Assembly (NCBI RefSeq): GCF_025821665.1
Contig: NZ_JACKSJ010000010.1
Span: 1 to 35,243 of the forward strand
Reading direction: 5' to 3'
Origin: [Mycobacterium] manitobense
GTDB lineage: Bacteria; Actinomycetota; Actinomycetes; Mycobacteriales; Mycobacteriaceae
DNA: 35,243 nucleotides
Under the pieces are notes generated by a model. The model was given only the letters and a program-made list of their open reading frames with translations, was not told the DNA's origin and did no database searches. A program made the translations under genes and the position numbers. Below are positions 17,201 to 24,158 of this stretch, one piece after another (within the stretch, counting starts at the first letter, position 1; every line of letters starts with the position of its first letter).

Positions 17201-18366
17201 TCGCGCGAGGGCGCTATGAGGACTGCCGAAGCGGATTGCGCGATGCGGGTGCAGCCAACCGAGGGTATGCGCTCGCGGTGTTGTCTGTGACATCCGCTAG
17301 CTGGCAGATGACGATCGAGCCGGTCGCCATCCGTGGGGAGCGCTTGTCGCTAACCCGCGAAATGACTTGCGACATAGATGATCCCGACGTGCCGGTCATC
17401 TTCGAGATGTTGACACTCACAGAAGTCTCCACCGACGGCACCGTCTCGTACACAGCATTCTTCGACCCTGACGACATCGACGCCGCCTACGAGAAACTCG
17501 ACGCGCGTTATCTCGCCGGCGAAGCCGCATCCCACGCGAACACGTGGTCTGCGATCGTGAAGGCCAACGCGGCGTTCAACTCCCGTGAGATGCCTCCGAC
17601 GACCCCGGACTGGATCAATGTCGACCACCGTCGGGGCGGGATGGCCTTCGCGCCCGGCGACCAGTCGGCGTACATCCGCGCCACGTGGGACGTCGCGCCC
17701 CACGTCACCAACCGCGTCGTGGTCGTACACCGGTTGAGCGGCCGTGGAGCGGCTTTCACGCAGCTCGTCTCGGCAACGTCTCACGACGGATTCAACGGGG
17801 AGTGGCGGGACGCCGTCATCCTGACCGTCGACGGCGACATGCTCGACCGCTGTGAGGCGTTCGACGAGGCGGACCTGGACACCGCGCTGGCCCGGTTCGA
17901 CGAGCTGAACGCCTCAGCAGCGGGTGGTCGCCAGAACGCCGCGACGCGCGTCCGAACTCGGGTGGCCGACGCATTCAACAGCCGCGACAGGGCCACCTTT
18001 CTCGGCCTGGCCGCCCCGGACGGACGTTACGAGGACCGGAGAAAGGGATTGAGGGACGAGGCGACCAGCGAAGGACTGGCCAAGGTTGCGCACACGCTCT
18101 TCGACGTCGTGCCCGTCGATTGGCTGTTGGAGGTGACGCCTCTCAGTATCAGGGGATCTCGCCTCGCGCTGACTCATGACACCTACCGAACGACTGACGA
18201 GGAGTCGACGATCACCGCCGAGCACCTGACCCTCACCGAGATCGGCGACGACGGACTGGTGCGACTGACCATACTGTTCGATGTCGACGAAATCGACCTC
18301 GCCACTATAGAACTCGATGCTCTTCACTCAGCCGGGGAGGCTGCTTCCTCCCCGGGCGCAGTGTAA
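11239..18366 (+). CDS. Giant BTAD regulator - nucleotide cyclase - AAA ATPase - helical repeat - 8x SnoaL/NTF2-like protein
   Basis: The product has about 2375 residues (GTG 11239 taken; GTG 11257 and TTG 11212 are also in frame). Domain order: winged helix, residues 7-94 (ELGVLGPLHVR, ELLWGDDPPRTAAKALQTH); BTAD, 98-248 (YQRARSLLADELGVDPGPDL); class III cyclase, about 258-435, with metal Asp268 in FLLTDIEGST and Asp313 in KTRGEGDATF; NTPase, about 460-770, with Walker A GEPGVGKT (486-493) and Walker B VLVLDDLHW (Asp602/603); a TPR-like helical region to about 1270; then eight SnoaL/NTF2-like units from 1277 to the end. The first four modules are familiar from SARP/AfsR- and LuxR-type mycobacterial ATPase-cyclases, where ATP- or cyclase-linked signalling controls DNA binding. 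The tail, nearly half the protein, is exceptional and might sense small hydrophobic ligands (inference). The 3' half looks less GC-rich than the 5' half. No partner gene is coupled to it. Confidence 0.92.
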   Translation: MTSVHTVELGVLGPLHVRQYGLPVAVPGAKPRAVLSMLGLHGAAVVPAGTLVELLWGDDPPRTAAKALQTHISALRRTLGDGFVVTEGTGWRVSATEIDATRYVTAIKLGRDAMSAGETSEAVTRFDEALTLWRGTPELPEGRRGTSEKTRWIEGHAALVEDRAEALLSMGRAAEIIGELEAAIADAPLRERRWGHLMLALYRAGRQGEALGAYQRARSLLADELGVDPGPDLRRLESAIVAQDVGLELPASQRHSVVTRAVTFLLTDIEGSTAAWEKDARAMAVALARHDEMVEQVVTFRGGRLIKTRGEGDATFSVFDRPSAAAAAAIELQEAVRHEAWALAEPMRIRVVLHTGEVEFRDGDYFGRAVNRAARLRSLASGGQILCSGATAELVVDTLADDVVLTDLGSRQLKNLARAERVFELRLRTTDDDTGDRAAESPIERPALPAVLSGPGPFVGRGSELERMATWQAALDSGTRAVLIAGEPGVGKTRLAGEWSSRAHEQGAVVLYGRCDEDLGAPYQPFAEALRSLVPCLGPDRLRRLRGVESLLPLVPGLVDALPDLAVPTRADADTERYALFDAVVGLLAAVSTDAPVVLVLDDLHWAAKPTLLLLRHVLRFGEHGRVHIVGTYRSTDLDRSHPLAAMLADLHRDGSADRLTLGGLDEDDVTAYVAEAGYDDDELARALAAVTGGNPFFLIEALRHVDESGGRWDPSTLPQGVREAVSRRLSRLPAQANKALAAAAVVGSRFAIDLVERVLGDDLVDAFDEAAKAGLVIEEPGGHYRFNHALVRQSLLAELASVRRMRLHQKIAVTLENEPGADDELLADLAHHYFECAWAGNAGKAVDYCRRAADQAMARLAYEGAADLYGRALHALEELDDPLPDHSEQEAELLIARCEALLAAGEVVSAADAVAHLLDRAGESGRLAAWGTCFDGQLSMLTNPERLEDIESELSSAAAKLAGLADAAGEAMAHTVRAGCLGRLGRVGACEAALDQALTAARRAREHRRVNAVLAGAPLAALWGPNPVPRAGGRCLDVVRLLRITTGSPVVEATSIRCQGVLDAFRGRTSAGRHLIESARRSLTELGMRHALLEVDQFAGIVELVAGDPASAEVCLRRAYQGFRRMGLEADTAETAALLAKACLALDREAEADELCSESERLAGHALKASISWRTVRAQLCSRGGDHDAARRIAEEAVAIAERTDALVDHGDACLALATVLAAAGDAVQARAAAERAAGLYELKGAAALVENARELVGVDHRPSPATPTEVSVEPENACVQVLRRVEDAIERRSWSEVEEEHAPVGSIESRRRIVGFERIDLRAGEMTNGARNFVGDMTRGRRVVIAVRGDRLALTRVEVGTADVTPGAPQDEMLQLLGLDHEGRIALQVWFDVEDMDAAFAEMDVQHARSAAPRRRPQPGNAASRLWMRFTAHFSAADWVAMADLLQPNMIDDDRRHTVNGGIRSGSAGHIANGQALAATGADRMTSDVIAIRGEFLALCRSSFSGRDQQPGAPRIEFLSVVEVDVDGRLAAHVGFDLDDIDAAFAELDARYLAGEAASHSGVWSVTVDAYSAFNRRELAGITSDWVSIDHRRGAAFEPGEMSAYLAAAWDDSPGTRIRIEAVHRLSHSGVVVTHSATGTSRDGFDAEWRDVVLMTMDGGLIDRSELFNESDLDAALARFDTLTRPAAHLENAASRAYQRLQAHFSTRDWSAIGTMLADGITNDDRRHTTNAGLQQGRDAIIAEISSIADVGIDRWTSEVVATRGEHLVLNWARASIDESSDAFRFDVLDIVQTDIDDRIISRIVFDEDDIDAAFEELDARYLVGEAAPQGNSWSVVTAAIAALRRREVLDLTPQCVNLDHRRGIGFVPGGVTAYMDATLNDSSDFSIYLEEVHRLTSSGAVVTFTSSASSREGFDAEWRMIQLVTVDGDLIGRLEVFDESDLDVALARFDKLSRPAVQLENAATRVRAQVTDAYNRRDVDAFAALARGRYEDCRSGLRDAGAANRGYALAVLSVTSASWQMTIEPVAIRGERLSLTREMTCDIDDPDVPVIFEMLTLTEVSTDGTVSYTAFFDPDDIDAAYEKLDARYLAGEAASHANTWSAIVKANAAFNSREMPPTTPDWINVDHRRGGMAFAPGDQSAYIRATWDVAPHVTNRVVVVHRLSGRGAAFTQLVSATSHDGFNGEWRDAVILTVDGDMLDRCEAFDEADLDTALARFDELNASAAGGRQNAATRVRTRVADAFNSRDRATFLGLAAPDGRYEDRRKGLRDEATSEGLAKVAHTLFDVVPVDWLLEVTPLSIRGSRLALTHDTYRTTDEESTITAEHLTLTEIGDDGLVRLTILFDVDEIDLATIELDALHSAGEAASSPGAV
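15067..18363 (+). repeat. Eight tandem SnoaL/NTF2-like units in an A-A-B-A-B-A-B-A order
   Basis: Unit limits, judged from recurring motifs, are 15067-15504 (A), 15505-15930 (A), 15931-16317 (B), 16318-16740 (A), 16741-17127 (B), 17128-17541 (A), 17542-17934 (B) and 17935-18363 (A). A units open with NAASR or NAATR (except the first), carry DDRRHT or YEDRR near the middle, IRGE or TRGE before a strand, and end DDIDAAFAELDARYLAGEAA or similar. B units open with WS, carry DHRRG, AYxxAxWD, VHRLS, DGFDAEWRD and TVDGDLI, and end ESDLDAALARFD. A units are 138-146 codons and B units 129-131, so an A-B pair repeats every 269-271 codons. The first A unit is the most divergent. SnoaL/NTF2-like domains usually dimerise; A-B pairs may do so within one chain (inference). 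Confidence 0.85.
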
Positions 18367-18392
18367 TCCACCAAGGCGCGCCGGGGCCCGAC

Positions 18393-19741
18393 TCAGGCGG
18401 CTGCCGGTGGTGGTTGGGGTTGGAACGGTGGATACCACCACCAGTCGGCCCGTTCGCCGGTGGGCCCGGGGCAGGGTGGTACATCGGGTGGGGGTGTCGT
18501 CGGCGGGCGGGCCAGTGACGCCGAACTGAGCTGCCGCCCATCGTAATCGGTGACGATGAGGTGCTGTGCGGGTCCGGTGATGGTGATGCCGCCTCGGTGA
18601 TGCATCCGGTGGTGGTACGGACACACCAACACCAGGTTGTCGAGCTCGGTGAGGCCGCCGTCATCCCAGTGCCGGATGTGGTGGGCGTGCAGACCGCGGG
18701 TGGCCCCGCATCCGGGGACCACGCAGCAGCGGTCCCGGTGCTCCAACGCCCGCCGTAGCCGCCGGCTGATCTGGCGGGTGTCGCGTCCGGACCCGATGGG
18801 CTGCCCGTGGCGTTCCAACCACACCTCGAAGGTGGCGTCGCACAGCAGGAAGCGGCGGTCGGCGTCGGTCAGCAGCGGCCCCAGATGCAACGACGCCACC
18901 TGTTCCTTGACGTCCACGTGGGCGATCACGGTGGTGCGCTGCCCATGCGGGCGTCGCGCCACCTCGGCGTCCCAGCCGGCCTCGACCACACTCATGAACG
19001 CATCGACCGTCGTGGGCATCGGCGGCACCTGACCGTCGGCATCGGCATCCGCGTCGCCATGGTCGTGTTTCCAGTCGGCGACCATCCCGTCGAGATGCGA
19101 CGCCACCGCAGCGTCGAGCTTCGCCGCCTCCAAATGCGGCAGAAAGATCCGATAGGTAGTGCCCTTCTCATCGCAGGTCTTGCTGTACGACGGTGCGGGT
19201 TCCGGTTTGGGGTCGGGTTGCGGTTGAGGTTGCGGTTGCGGTGGGGGTTCGAGCTTGATCGCGGTGCGCAACTGGTTCACCGTCGCGGCGGTGACCAACT
19301 GGGCGTAGTGCCCATCAGAGCCCGGCCCGGCCTTCTCGGCGATCACCCCGACCTGATCGAGTGACACCCGACCCTCGCGCAAGAGTTGGGTGCAGCGCGG
19401 CAATTCCTCCCATCGGCGATCACCCCGACCTGATCGAGTGACACCCGACCCTCGCGCAAGAGTTGGGTGCAGCGCGGCAATTCCTCCCACCGCTGCGCGA
19501 CGGCGGTGACTATTTCAGCGTTGCGCGGTGACGAGCCGGTCTTCCACGCCACCATCGCCGCCACCGACCGCGCGCCCGTCATCCCCCACAACCCGTCGCG
19601 GTCGATCTCGGCGACGATCTCCACCAGTCGCCCGTCGATCGCATTGCGCTGACCGCACAACTCCCCGATCTCATCGAACAACACATCGAGACGATCCTTC
19701 GGCCGCACCGAAGGAGCGAAACCCGTTGCGCTCGAAGACAT
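18393..19741 (-). pseudogene. DUF222/13E12-type HNH endonuclease, frameshifted by a 77-bp tandem duplication
   Basis: The gene starts at ATG 19741 and reads well (DRLDVLFDEIGELCGQRNAIDGRLVEIVAE) for about 105 codons, then meets a second perfect copy of the preceding 77 bases, changes frame and stops at 19343. The rest, in another frame, continues to 18393 and ends with the HNH nuclease module (GLHAHHIRHWDDGGL, LDNLVLVCPYHHRMHH). Removing one 77-base copy leaves 1272 bases, exactly 424 codons, with no stop, so the parent protein was 423 residues. 13E12-type proteins occur in many copies in mycobacteria and have an N-terminal DUF222 region plus a C-terminal HNH domain; their biological role is unclear. 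A GTG at 19490 could restart translation of the C-terminal part. A Pro-Gln linker (19190-19250) separates the two domains. It converges on the giant regulator gene. Confidence 0.88.
19336..19489 (+). repeat. Perfect 77-bp tandem direct duplication
   Basis: Copy 1 is 19336-19412 and copy 2 is 19413-19489. I compared them base by base and found no difference. Since 77 is not a multiple of three, the duplication shifts the reading frame of the HNH gene. Full identity implies a recent event, or an artefact of assembly. Confidence 0.95.
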
Positions 19742-19931
19742 GACCCCATCATCGCAGAGGGGTCCGACACGTCAGCCCCCGTCGGTCGTCGCGAACGCCA
19801 CCGCGGGCATGACACCTCAGCTAGACCCGAACATTGCCTTATTGTGACGTTAGATTGCTCTTATTTTCCTTAGAAAGTCGTGTACGGTGGGATCCCAGGC
19901 GCACGCAGCACTGCGACGGAAGGAACCCGAC
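19742..19931. other. AT-rich divergent intergenic region
   Basis: This separates the HNH pseudogene (-) from the SDR-like gene (+). Bases 19828-19880 are strikingly A/T-rich for this window (CCTTATTGTGACGTTAGATT, then TTATTTTCCTTAG). A TACGGT at 19883-19888 could be a -10 box for the rightward gene, but I see no convincing -35 partner. Confidence 0.4.
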
Positions 19932-20588
19932 ATGCATCAGGCACCTGCACGGATCGTCCTGGTCACCGGCGGCTCGAGGGGCGTTGGCGCGGCAGTTGCA
20001 CAACGGCTCGCCGGTCCCGACACCCATGTCGTGGTGAATTACCGCGAGAAGGCCGAGCGGGCGGAATCGATCGCCGAGGCCATCCGCAGTGCAGGCGGCC
20101 ACGCCTCGACGCTGCGAGCCGATATCTCCGATGAGATCGAGTGCGCGGCGATGATCGACACCATCGCGGCCCGATTCGGGCGGCTCGACACCCTGATCCT
20201 CAACGCGTCAGCCCGGCTCGAACTCGGTGTCGACCTCGGCTACGCGAAGCGCGTCAACCGCGATGCCCAGCGTCGTCTTGCGCTCAGGGCGGTGCCGCTG
20301 ATGCCTGCGGGGGGACGCATCATTTTCGTCACCAGCCACGCAGCCCACTTCTTTCCCCATCGGGCCGTTCCGAAGGGGCAAACGGCGATCGCCGCGAGCA
20401 AGTGGGCGGGCGAGACGGCGCTCTACGCGATGCGGTCGGAATTCCGCCGCGCCGGTGTGCATTTCACCGTTGTTTCCGGCAGTGAGGTCGACACGAACTT
20501 CGCCGGGGCGATCGTCAACGCCGCCGACGCCGCGAATCCGTCCGGCATCGTGTACGTCGGCGGCGCCGACTCCATGATGATCGCCTAG
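19932..20588 (+). CDS. SDR-fold protein lacking the catalytic tyrosine
   Basis: The product has 218 residues. ATG 19932 follows GGAAGGAA (19917-19924). The N-terminal Rossmann motif is intact (VTGGSRGVG, 11-19), followed by VVNYREKA, RADISD and LILNASA in place of the usual NNAG. The serine strand reads IIFVTSHAAHFF. Normal SDR enzymes have YxxxK; here Lys157 is present in AIAASKWAGE but the position four before it is Ile153, and no tyrosine occurs in the preceding 40 residues. Related actinobacterial proteins carry a Tyr a few residues earlier (PEYEPVARSK type, from memory), which is also missing here. The protein probably binds NAD(P) but may not be an ordinary oxidoreductase. It ends 24 bases from the convergent amidotransferase gene. 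Confidence 0.85.
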   Translation: MHQAPARIVLVTGGSRGVGAAVAQRLAGPDTHVVVNYREKAERAESIAEAIRSAGGHASTLRADISDEIECAAMIDTIAARFGRLDTLILNASARLELGVDLGYAKRVNRDAQRRLALRAVPLMPAGGRIIFVTSHAAHFFPHRAVPKGQTAIAASKWAGETALYAMRSEFRRAGVHFTVVSGSEVDTNFAGAIVNAADAANPSGIVYVGGADSMMIA

Positions 20589-20612
20589 TCACTCAGTCCA
20601 GCGACGAGAGGT

Positions 20613-21353
20613 TCAGTCCCGCGCGTAACGCTCGGCGAATCGCCGGAGGATCTCCGGCGGGTACGTCACGTTCCACTGCAGCGCAGCGACTTTGAGTTCC
20701 TGCGCCGATTCCGGCGCGAAGTACCCGTAGTCCTTGTAGACGTCAATACGCGTCCGGACGCCGTCGATGTCGAGTTCGGGGTGGAACTGCGTGGCGTACA
20801 CATTGGTCTTCACCCGGAACGCCTGCACCGGACTGTCGGGCGACGACGCGAGGCAGACGACATCGGGCGGCAGCTCCGAGGCTGCCTCCTTGTGGCCGCC
20901 ATAGGCGTCGAAACTGTCTGGCGCGTCGCAGAACAACGCGTCGTCACGGCCGGCGGCCGACACCGAGACCGACATCCCGCCGACGGGCTCGGGGTGGGTA
21001 CGGTCGATGGTCGCACCGATCACCGTGCCGAGAGTGCCCACGCCGTAACAGCAGCCGAGAAAAGGGAAGTCGGCATCGACGATGCGCTCGATCAGCGGGA
21101 GCAACTCGCCTTCTACGCGTCGCTGCGTGGCCGACTTCGTCGCCGGGTCGTCGCTGACGTTGTACGGCCCGCCGCCGATGATGATGCCCGACCAGTCCGC
21201 GAGGTCGATCTCCCCCAACGACTCGTGCGTCAACCGGATGCGGTGCATGCCTTCGCGGTCCACACCGGCGAAGCGCATCATCGCCAGGTACTCGTCGTCG
21301 GCGGCGGCGTCCTCACCGCGGATCGACAGCAGCAGGAAGGGCCGTGGATGCAC
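20613..21353 (-). CDS. Class I glutamine amidotransferase-like protein
   Basis: The product has 246 residues from GTG 21353. The catalytic triad of the GMP-synthase-type glutaminase fold is visible: nucleophile Cys102 in FLGCCYGVGTLG, and His191/Glu193 in ATQFHPELD. IIIGGGPYNVSDD (57-69) is the oxyanion loop region. Such stand-alone enzymes take ammonia from glutamine or act on gamma-glutamyl compounds; the acceptor is unknown. An in-frame ATG exists at 21392, but a strong hairpin (21356-21386) would then lie inside the coding sequence, so the later start is preferred; neither has a good ribosome binding site. It follows katG on the same strand and may receive read-through from it. Confidence 0.85.
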   Translation of the reverse strand: MHPRPFLLLSIRGEDAAADDEYLAMMRFAGVDREGMHRIRLTHESLGEIDLADWSGIIIGGGPYNVSDDPATKSATQRRVEGELLPLIERIVDADFPFLGCCYGVGTLGTVIGATIDRTHPEPVGGMSVSVSAAGRDDALFCDAPDSFDAYGGHKEAASELPPDVVCLASSPDSPVQAFRVKTNVYATQFHPELDIDGVRTRIDVYKDYGYFAPESAQELKVAALQWNVTYPPEILRRFAERYARD

Positions 21354-21355
21354 GA

Positions 21356-21386
21356 CACCCCGCGAGCTCGGTGAGCCCGCGGGGTG
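21356..21386 (-). terminator. Hairpin between katG and the amidotransferase gene, possible partial terminator
   Basis: CACCCCGCG (21356-21364) and CGCGGGGTG (21378-21386) are perfect inverted arms of nine bases around a 13-base loop. It lies 30 bases after the katG stop. No clear T run follows on the minus strand, so it may slow rather than end transcription, or protect the katG mRNA 3' end. Confidence 0.45.
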
Positions 21387-21415
21387 CCGCATGTTGCCGG
21401 TGACGATGTTGCGCG

Positions 21416-23656
21416 TCAGGCCAGTTCGAACCGGTCGTTGTTCATGACCTTGACCCACGCCGCGACGAAGTCCTCGACGAACTTGCCCTTGTTGTCGTCC
21501 TGGGCGTAGACCTCGGCGATCGCCCGCAGCACCGAGTGCGAACCGAACACCAGGTCGTTGACGGTCGCCGTCCACTTGGTCTCGCCGGAAGCCCGGTCGA
21601 CGCCCTCGTAGACGTTCTCGCCGATCGCCGACGACTTCCACTCCGTGCCCATGTCGAGCAGGTTCACGAAGAAGTCGTTGGTCAGCACGCCCGGCTTGTC
21701 GGTGAACACGCCGTGCTTGGTGCCGCCGTGGTTGGCGTTCAGCGCCCGCAGGCCGCCGATGAGCACGGTCAGCTCCGGTGCGGTGACGTCCAGGAAGTAG
21801 GCGCGCTCGAGCAGCAGCTCCTCCAGCTGCGCCTTCTCACCCGGCCGGACGTAGTTGCGGAACCCGTCGCCGCGCGGTTCGAGCACCGCGAACGACTCCA
21901 CATCGGTCTGCTCCTGCGACGCGTCGGTGCGGCCCGGCGCGAAGTGCACGTCGATCTCGTATCCGGCGTCCTTGGCGGCCTTCTCGACCGCAGCGGACCC
22001 GGCCAGCACGATCAGGTCGGCCAGCGAGACCTGCCTGCCGCCTGCGCTGTTGAACTCCTGCTGGATCCGCTCCAGCGCCGGCAGCACCTTGTCCAGCTCG
22101 GAGGGCTCGTTGACCTCCCAGTTGCGCTGCGGCTCGAGCCGCAGCCGGGCGCCGTTGGCACCGCCGCGCTTGTCGGTGCTGCGGAAGCTGGCCGCCGACG
22201 ACCACGCCGTCTTCACCAGCTGCGGCACCGACAGGCCGGAGTCCAGCACCGCGCTCTTCAGCGTGGCGATGTCCGCGTCGTCGATCAGCTCACCCTCGAC
22301 CGCCGGCACCGGGTCCTGCCACAGCTGCGGCTCGGCCACCCACGGGCCGAGGTAGCGGCTGATCGGGCCGAGGTCGCGGTGCAGCAGCTTGTACCAGGCC
22401 TTGGCGAACGCCTCGTTCAGCTCCTCGGGATGGTCGAGCCACCGCCGGGTGATCTCGCCGTAGATGGGGTCGACGCGCATCGAGACGTCGGTGACCAGCA
22501 TCGTGGGCTTGCGCGGCGGGCCGCCGAACGGATCGGGGATGATCGCCTCGGCGTCCTTGGCCTCGAACTGCCAAGCGCCGCCGGGGCTCTTGGTCAGCTC
22601 CCACTCGTTGCCGTAGAGGATCTCCAGGTAGCGGTTGCTCCACTGCGTCGGCTTGTCCGTCCACACCACCTCGAGACCACTGGTGATGGTGTCGCCGGCG
22701 TTGCCGCTGCCGAAGGGGCACTTCCAGCCCAGGCCCTGCTGCTCGATCGGCGCGCCCTCGGGCTCCGGGCCCACGTCGTCGGCGCTCGCGCCGTGCGTCT
22801 TGCCCAGCGTGTGGCCACCGACGATCAGCGCGGCGGTCTCCTCGTCGTTCATCGCCATCCGGCCGAACGTCTCGCGGATGTCGATAGCGGCGGCCAGCGG
22901 ATCCGGCTTGCCTTCCGGGCCTTCGGGATTGACGTAGATCAGGCCCATCGTGGTGGCGCCGTAGCGCTCCTCGAGCTGACGTGCGGTGGCGTCGGCGCCG
23001 GCATAGCGCTTGTCGGTGCCGAGCCACTCCTCCTCCTCGCCGAAGATGACCTCTTCGGGCTCCCAGAAGTCGGGCCGGCCGAATCCGAAGCCGAACGTCT
23101 CGAAGCCTGCCGACTCGAGGGCGGCGTTGCCGGCGAACACCAGCAGGTCGGCCCAGGAGATCTTGTTGCCGTACTTCTTCTTGACCGGCCACAGCAGGCG
23201 GCGGGCCTTGTCGAGGTTGGCGTTGTCGGGCCAGCTGTTCAGCGGCGCGAAGCGCTGCATGCCCTGGCCGCCACCGCCGCGTCCGTCATAGGTGCGGTAG
23301 GTGCCCGCGGCGTGCCAACTCATCCGGATGAAGAGGCCGGCGTAGCTGCCGTAGTCGGCCGGCCACCAGTCCTGCGAGGTGTTGATCACCGAGATGACGT
23401 CGGCCTTGAGGGCCTCGACGTCGAGCTGCGCGAACTCCTTGGAGTAGTCGAAGTCATCGCCCAGCGGGTTGCCCTTGTTGGAGTGGGCATGAAGCACCGA
23501 GACGTCGATCTGCTCGGGCCACCAATCCTGGTTCTTCCGCGGAGCGCCGCCCTTCACCTCGGGCGACTTGATCGCCGGGTTCTCGCTCTCGCTGCCCTTG
23601 CTCTGGGTCGGCGCCTCGGGGTATGGCGGTTTGGCGTCAGAAGTATCGGATGACAC
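21416..23656 (-). CDS. katG: Catalase-peroxidase KatG
   Basis: The product has 746 residues, with the N- and C-terminal haem-peroxidase-like halves typical of KatG. The active N-terminal half shows the distal site [15 protein letters not shown] (Arg111, Trp114, His115), the proximal haem ligand His282 in [10 protein letters not shown], and Tyr241 and Met267 for the Met-Tyr-Trp crosslink with Trp114 that gives catalase activity. Ser326 in DTITSGLEV is the counterpart of M. tuberculosis Ser315, whose change causes isoniazid resistance; it is wild type here. The enzyme removes hydrogen peroxide and organic peroxides in the cytoplasm. Translation begins at GTG 23656 after GAAGGGA. It lies 48 bases downstream of furA, the classical mycobacterial furA-katG operon, so it should be repressed by FurA and induced by peroxide. 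Confidence 0.98.
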   Translation of the reverse strand: MSSDTSDAKPPYPEAPTQSKGSESENPAIKSPEVKGGAPRKNQDWWPEQIDVSVLHAHSNKGNPLGDDFDYSKEFAQLDVEALKADVISVINTSQDWWPADYGSYAGLFIRMSWHAAGTYRTYDGRGGGGQGMQRFAPLNSWPDNANLDKARRLLWPVKKKYGNKISWADLLVFAGNAALESAGFETFGFGFGRPDFWEPEEVIFGEEEEWLGTDKRYAGADATARQLEERYGATTMGLIYVNPEGPEGKPDPLAAAIDIRETFGRMAMNDEETAALIVGGHTLGKTHGASADDVGPEPEGAPIEQQGLGWKCPFGSGNAGDTITSGLEVVWTDKPTQWSNRYLEILYGNEWELTKSPGGAWQFEAKDAEAIIPDPFGGPPRKPTMLVTDVSMRVDPIYGEITRRWLDHPEELNEAFAKAWYKLLHRDLGPISRYLGPWVAEPQLWQDPVPAVEGELIDDADIATLKSAVLDSGLSVPQLVKTAWSSAASFRSTDKRGGANGARLRLEPQRNWEVNEPSELDKVLPALERIQQEFNSAGGRQVSLADLIVLAGSAAVEKAAKDAGYEIDVHFAPGRTDASQEQTDVESFAVLEPRGDGFRNYVRPGEKAQLEELLLERAYFLDVTAPELTVLIGGLRALNANHGGTKHGVFTDKPGVLTNDFFVNLLDMGTEWKSSAIGENVYEGVDRASGETKWTATVNDLVFGSHSVLRAIAEVYAQDDNKGKFVEDFVAAWVKVMNNDRFELA

Positions 23657-23704
23657 TGTGTTTCCCTTCGTGTTGCGTGAACATCATGTGGGTGATGGGG
23701 CTGA

Positions 23705-24151
23705 TCACGGGTGTGATCGGGAGTGTGCTCGAGCGGTGGAACAGTCGGGACAGAATCCCCAGTAGATGACCTCGGCCTCGTCGATGACGAAACCCTGGTC
23801 ATCCGAAGCTGTGAGGCAGGGCGCTTCGCCGACGGCGCAGTCGACGTCGGCGATGGCGCCACAGCCGCGGCACACCACGTGATGGTGGTTGTCGCCGACG
23901 CGCGACTCGTAGCGCGCCACCGACCCGGCGGGCTGGATGCGCCGCACCAGGCCGACGGCGGTCAGCGCGCTCAGCGAGTCGTAGACCGCCTGGTGCGACA
24001 CCTCGGGCAGGTCGTGGCGGACGGCGCGGATGATCGAGTCGGTGTCGGCGTGCGGGAGTGCGTGCACCGCGCCCAGCACGGCCAGCCGGGGCCGCGTCAC
24101 GCGCAGCGCGGCAGCGCGCAGCATGTCCGGGAATTCGGAGGCGGCGGGCAC
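23705..24151 (-). CDS. furA: FurA, redox-responsive Fur-family repressor
   Basis: The product has 148 residues from GTG 24151, close to the 150 of M. tuberculosis FurA. The winged helix includes RVTRPRLAVL and EVSHQAVYDSLSAL. The metal-binding region reads ESRVGDNHHHVVCRGCGAI and ADVDCAVGEAPCLTASD, and the second structural pair is WGFCPDC; the C-terminus SRSHP is shared with the M. tuberculosis protein. The family represses its own operon and katG and is inactivated by peroxide. A longer frame from TTG 24187 exists, but that TTG is the -35 box of the apparent promoter, and seven bases separate the -10 box from GTG 24151, so the mRNA is probably leaderless and GTG 24151 is the true start. Confidence 0.95.
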   Translation of the reverse strand: MPAASEFPDMLRAAALRVTRPRLAVLGAVHALPHADTDSIIRAVRHDLPEVSHQAVYDSLSALTAVGLVRRIQPAGSVARYESRVGDNHHHVVCRGCGAIADVDCAVGEAPCLTASDDQGFVIDEAEVIYWGFCPDCSTARAHSRSHP

Positions 24152-24158
24152 GGTGACG

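Noticed and set aside
19190..19250. Pro-Gln codon repeat in the HNH gene
   Set aside because: It is a short linker typical of this family, unlike the 77-bp duplication next to it.
21354..21641. Longer amidotransferase starts (ATG 21392 or further upstream)
   Set aside because: They would place a strong hairpin or the end of katG inside the gene and add residues without family resemblance.
21536..23653. Plus-strand frame opposite katG
   Set aside because: The composition mirrors katG codons and no domain is recognisable.
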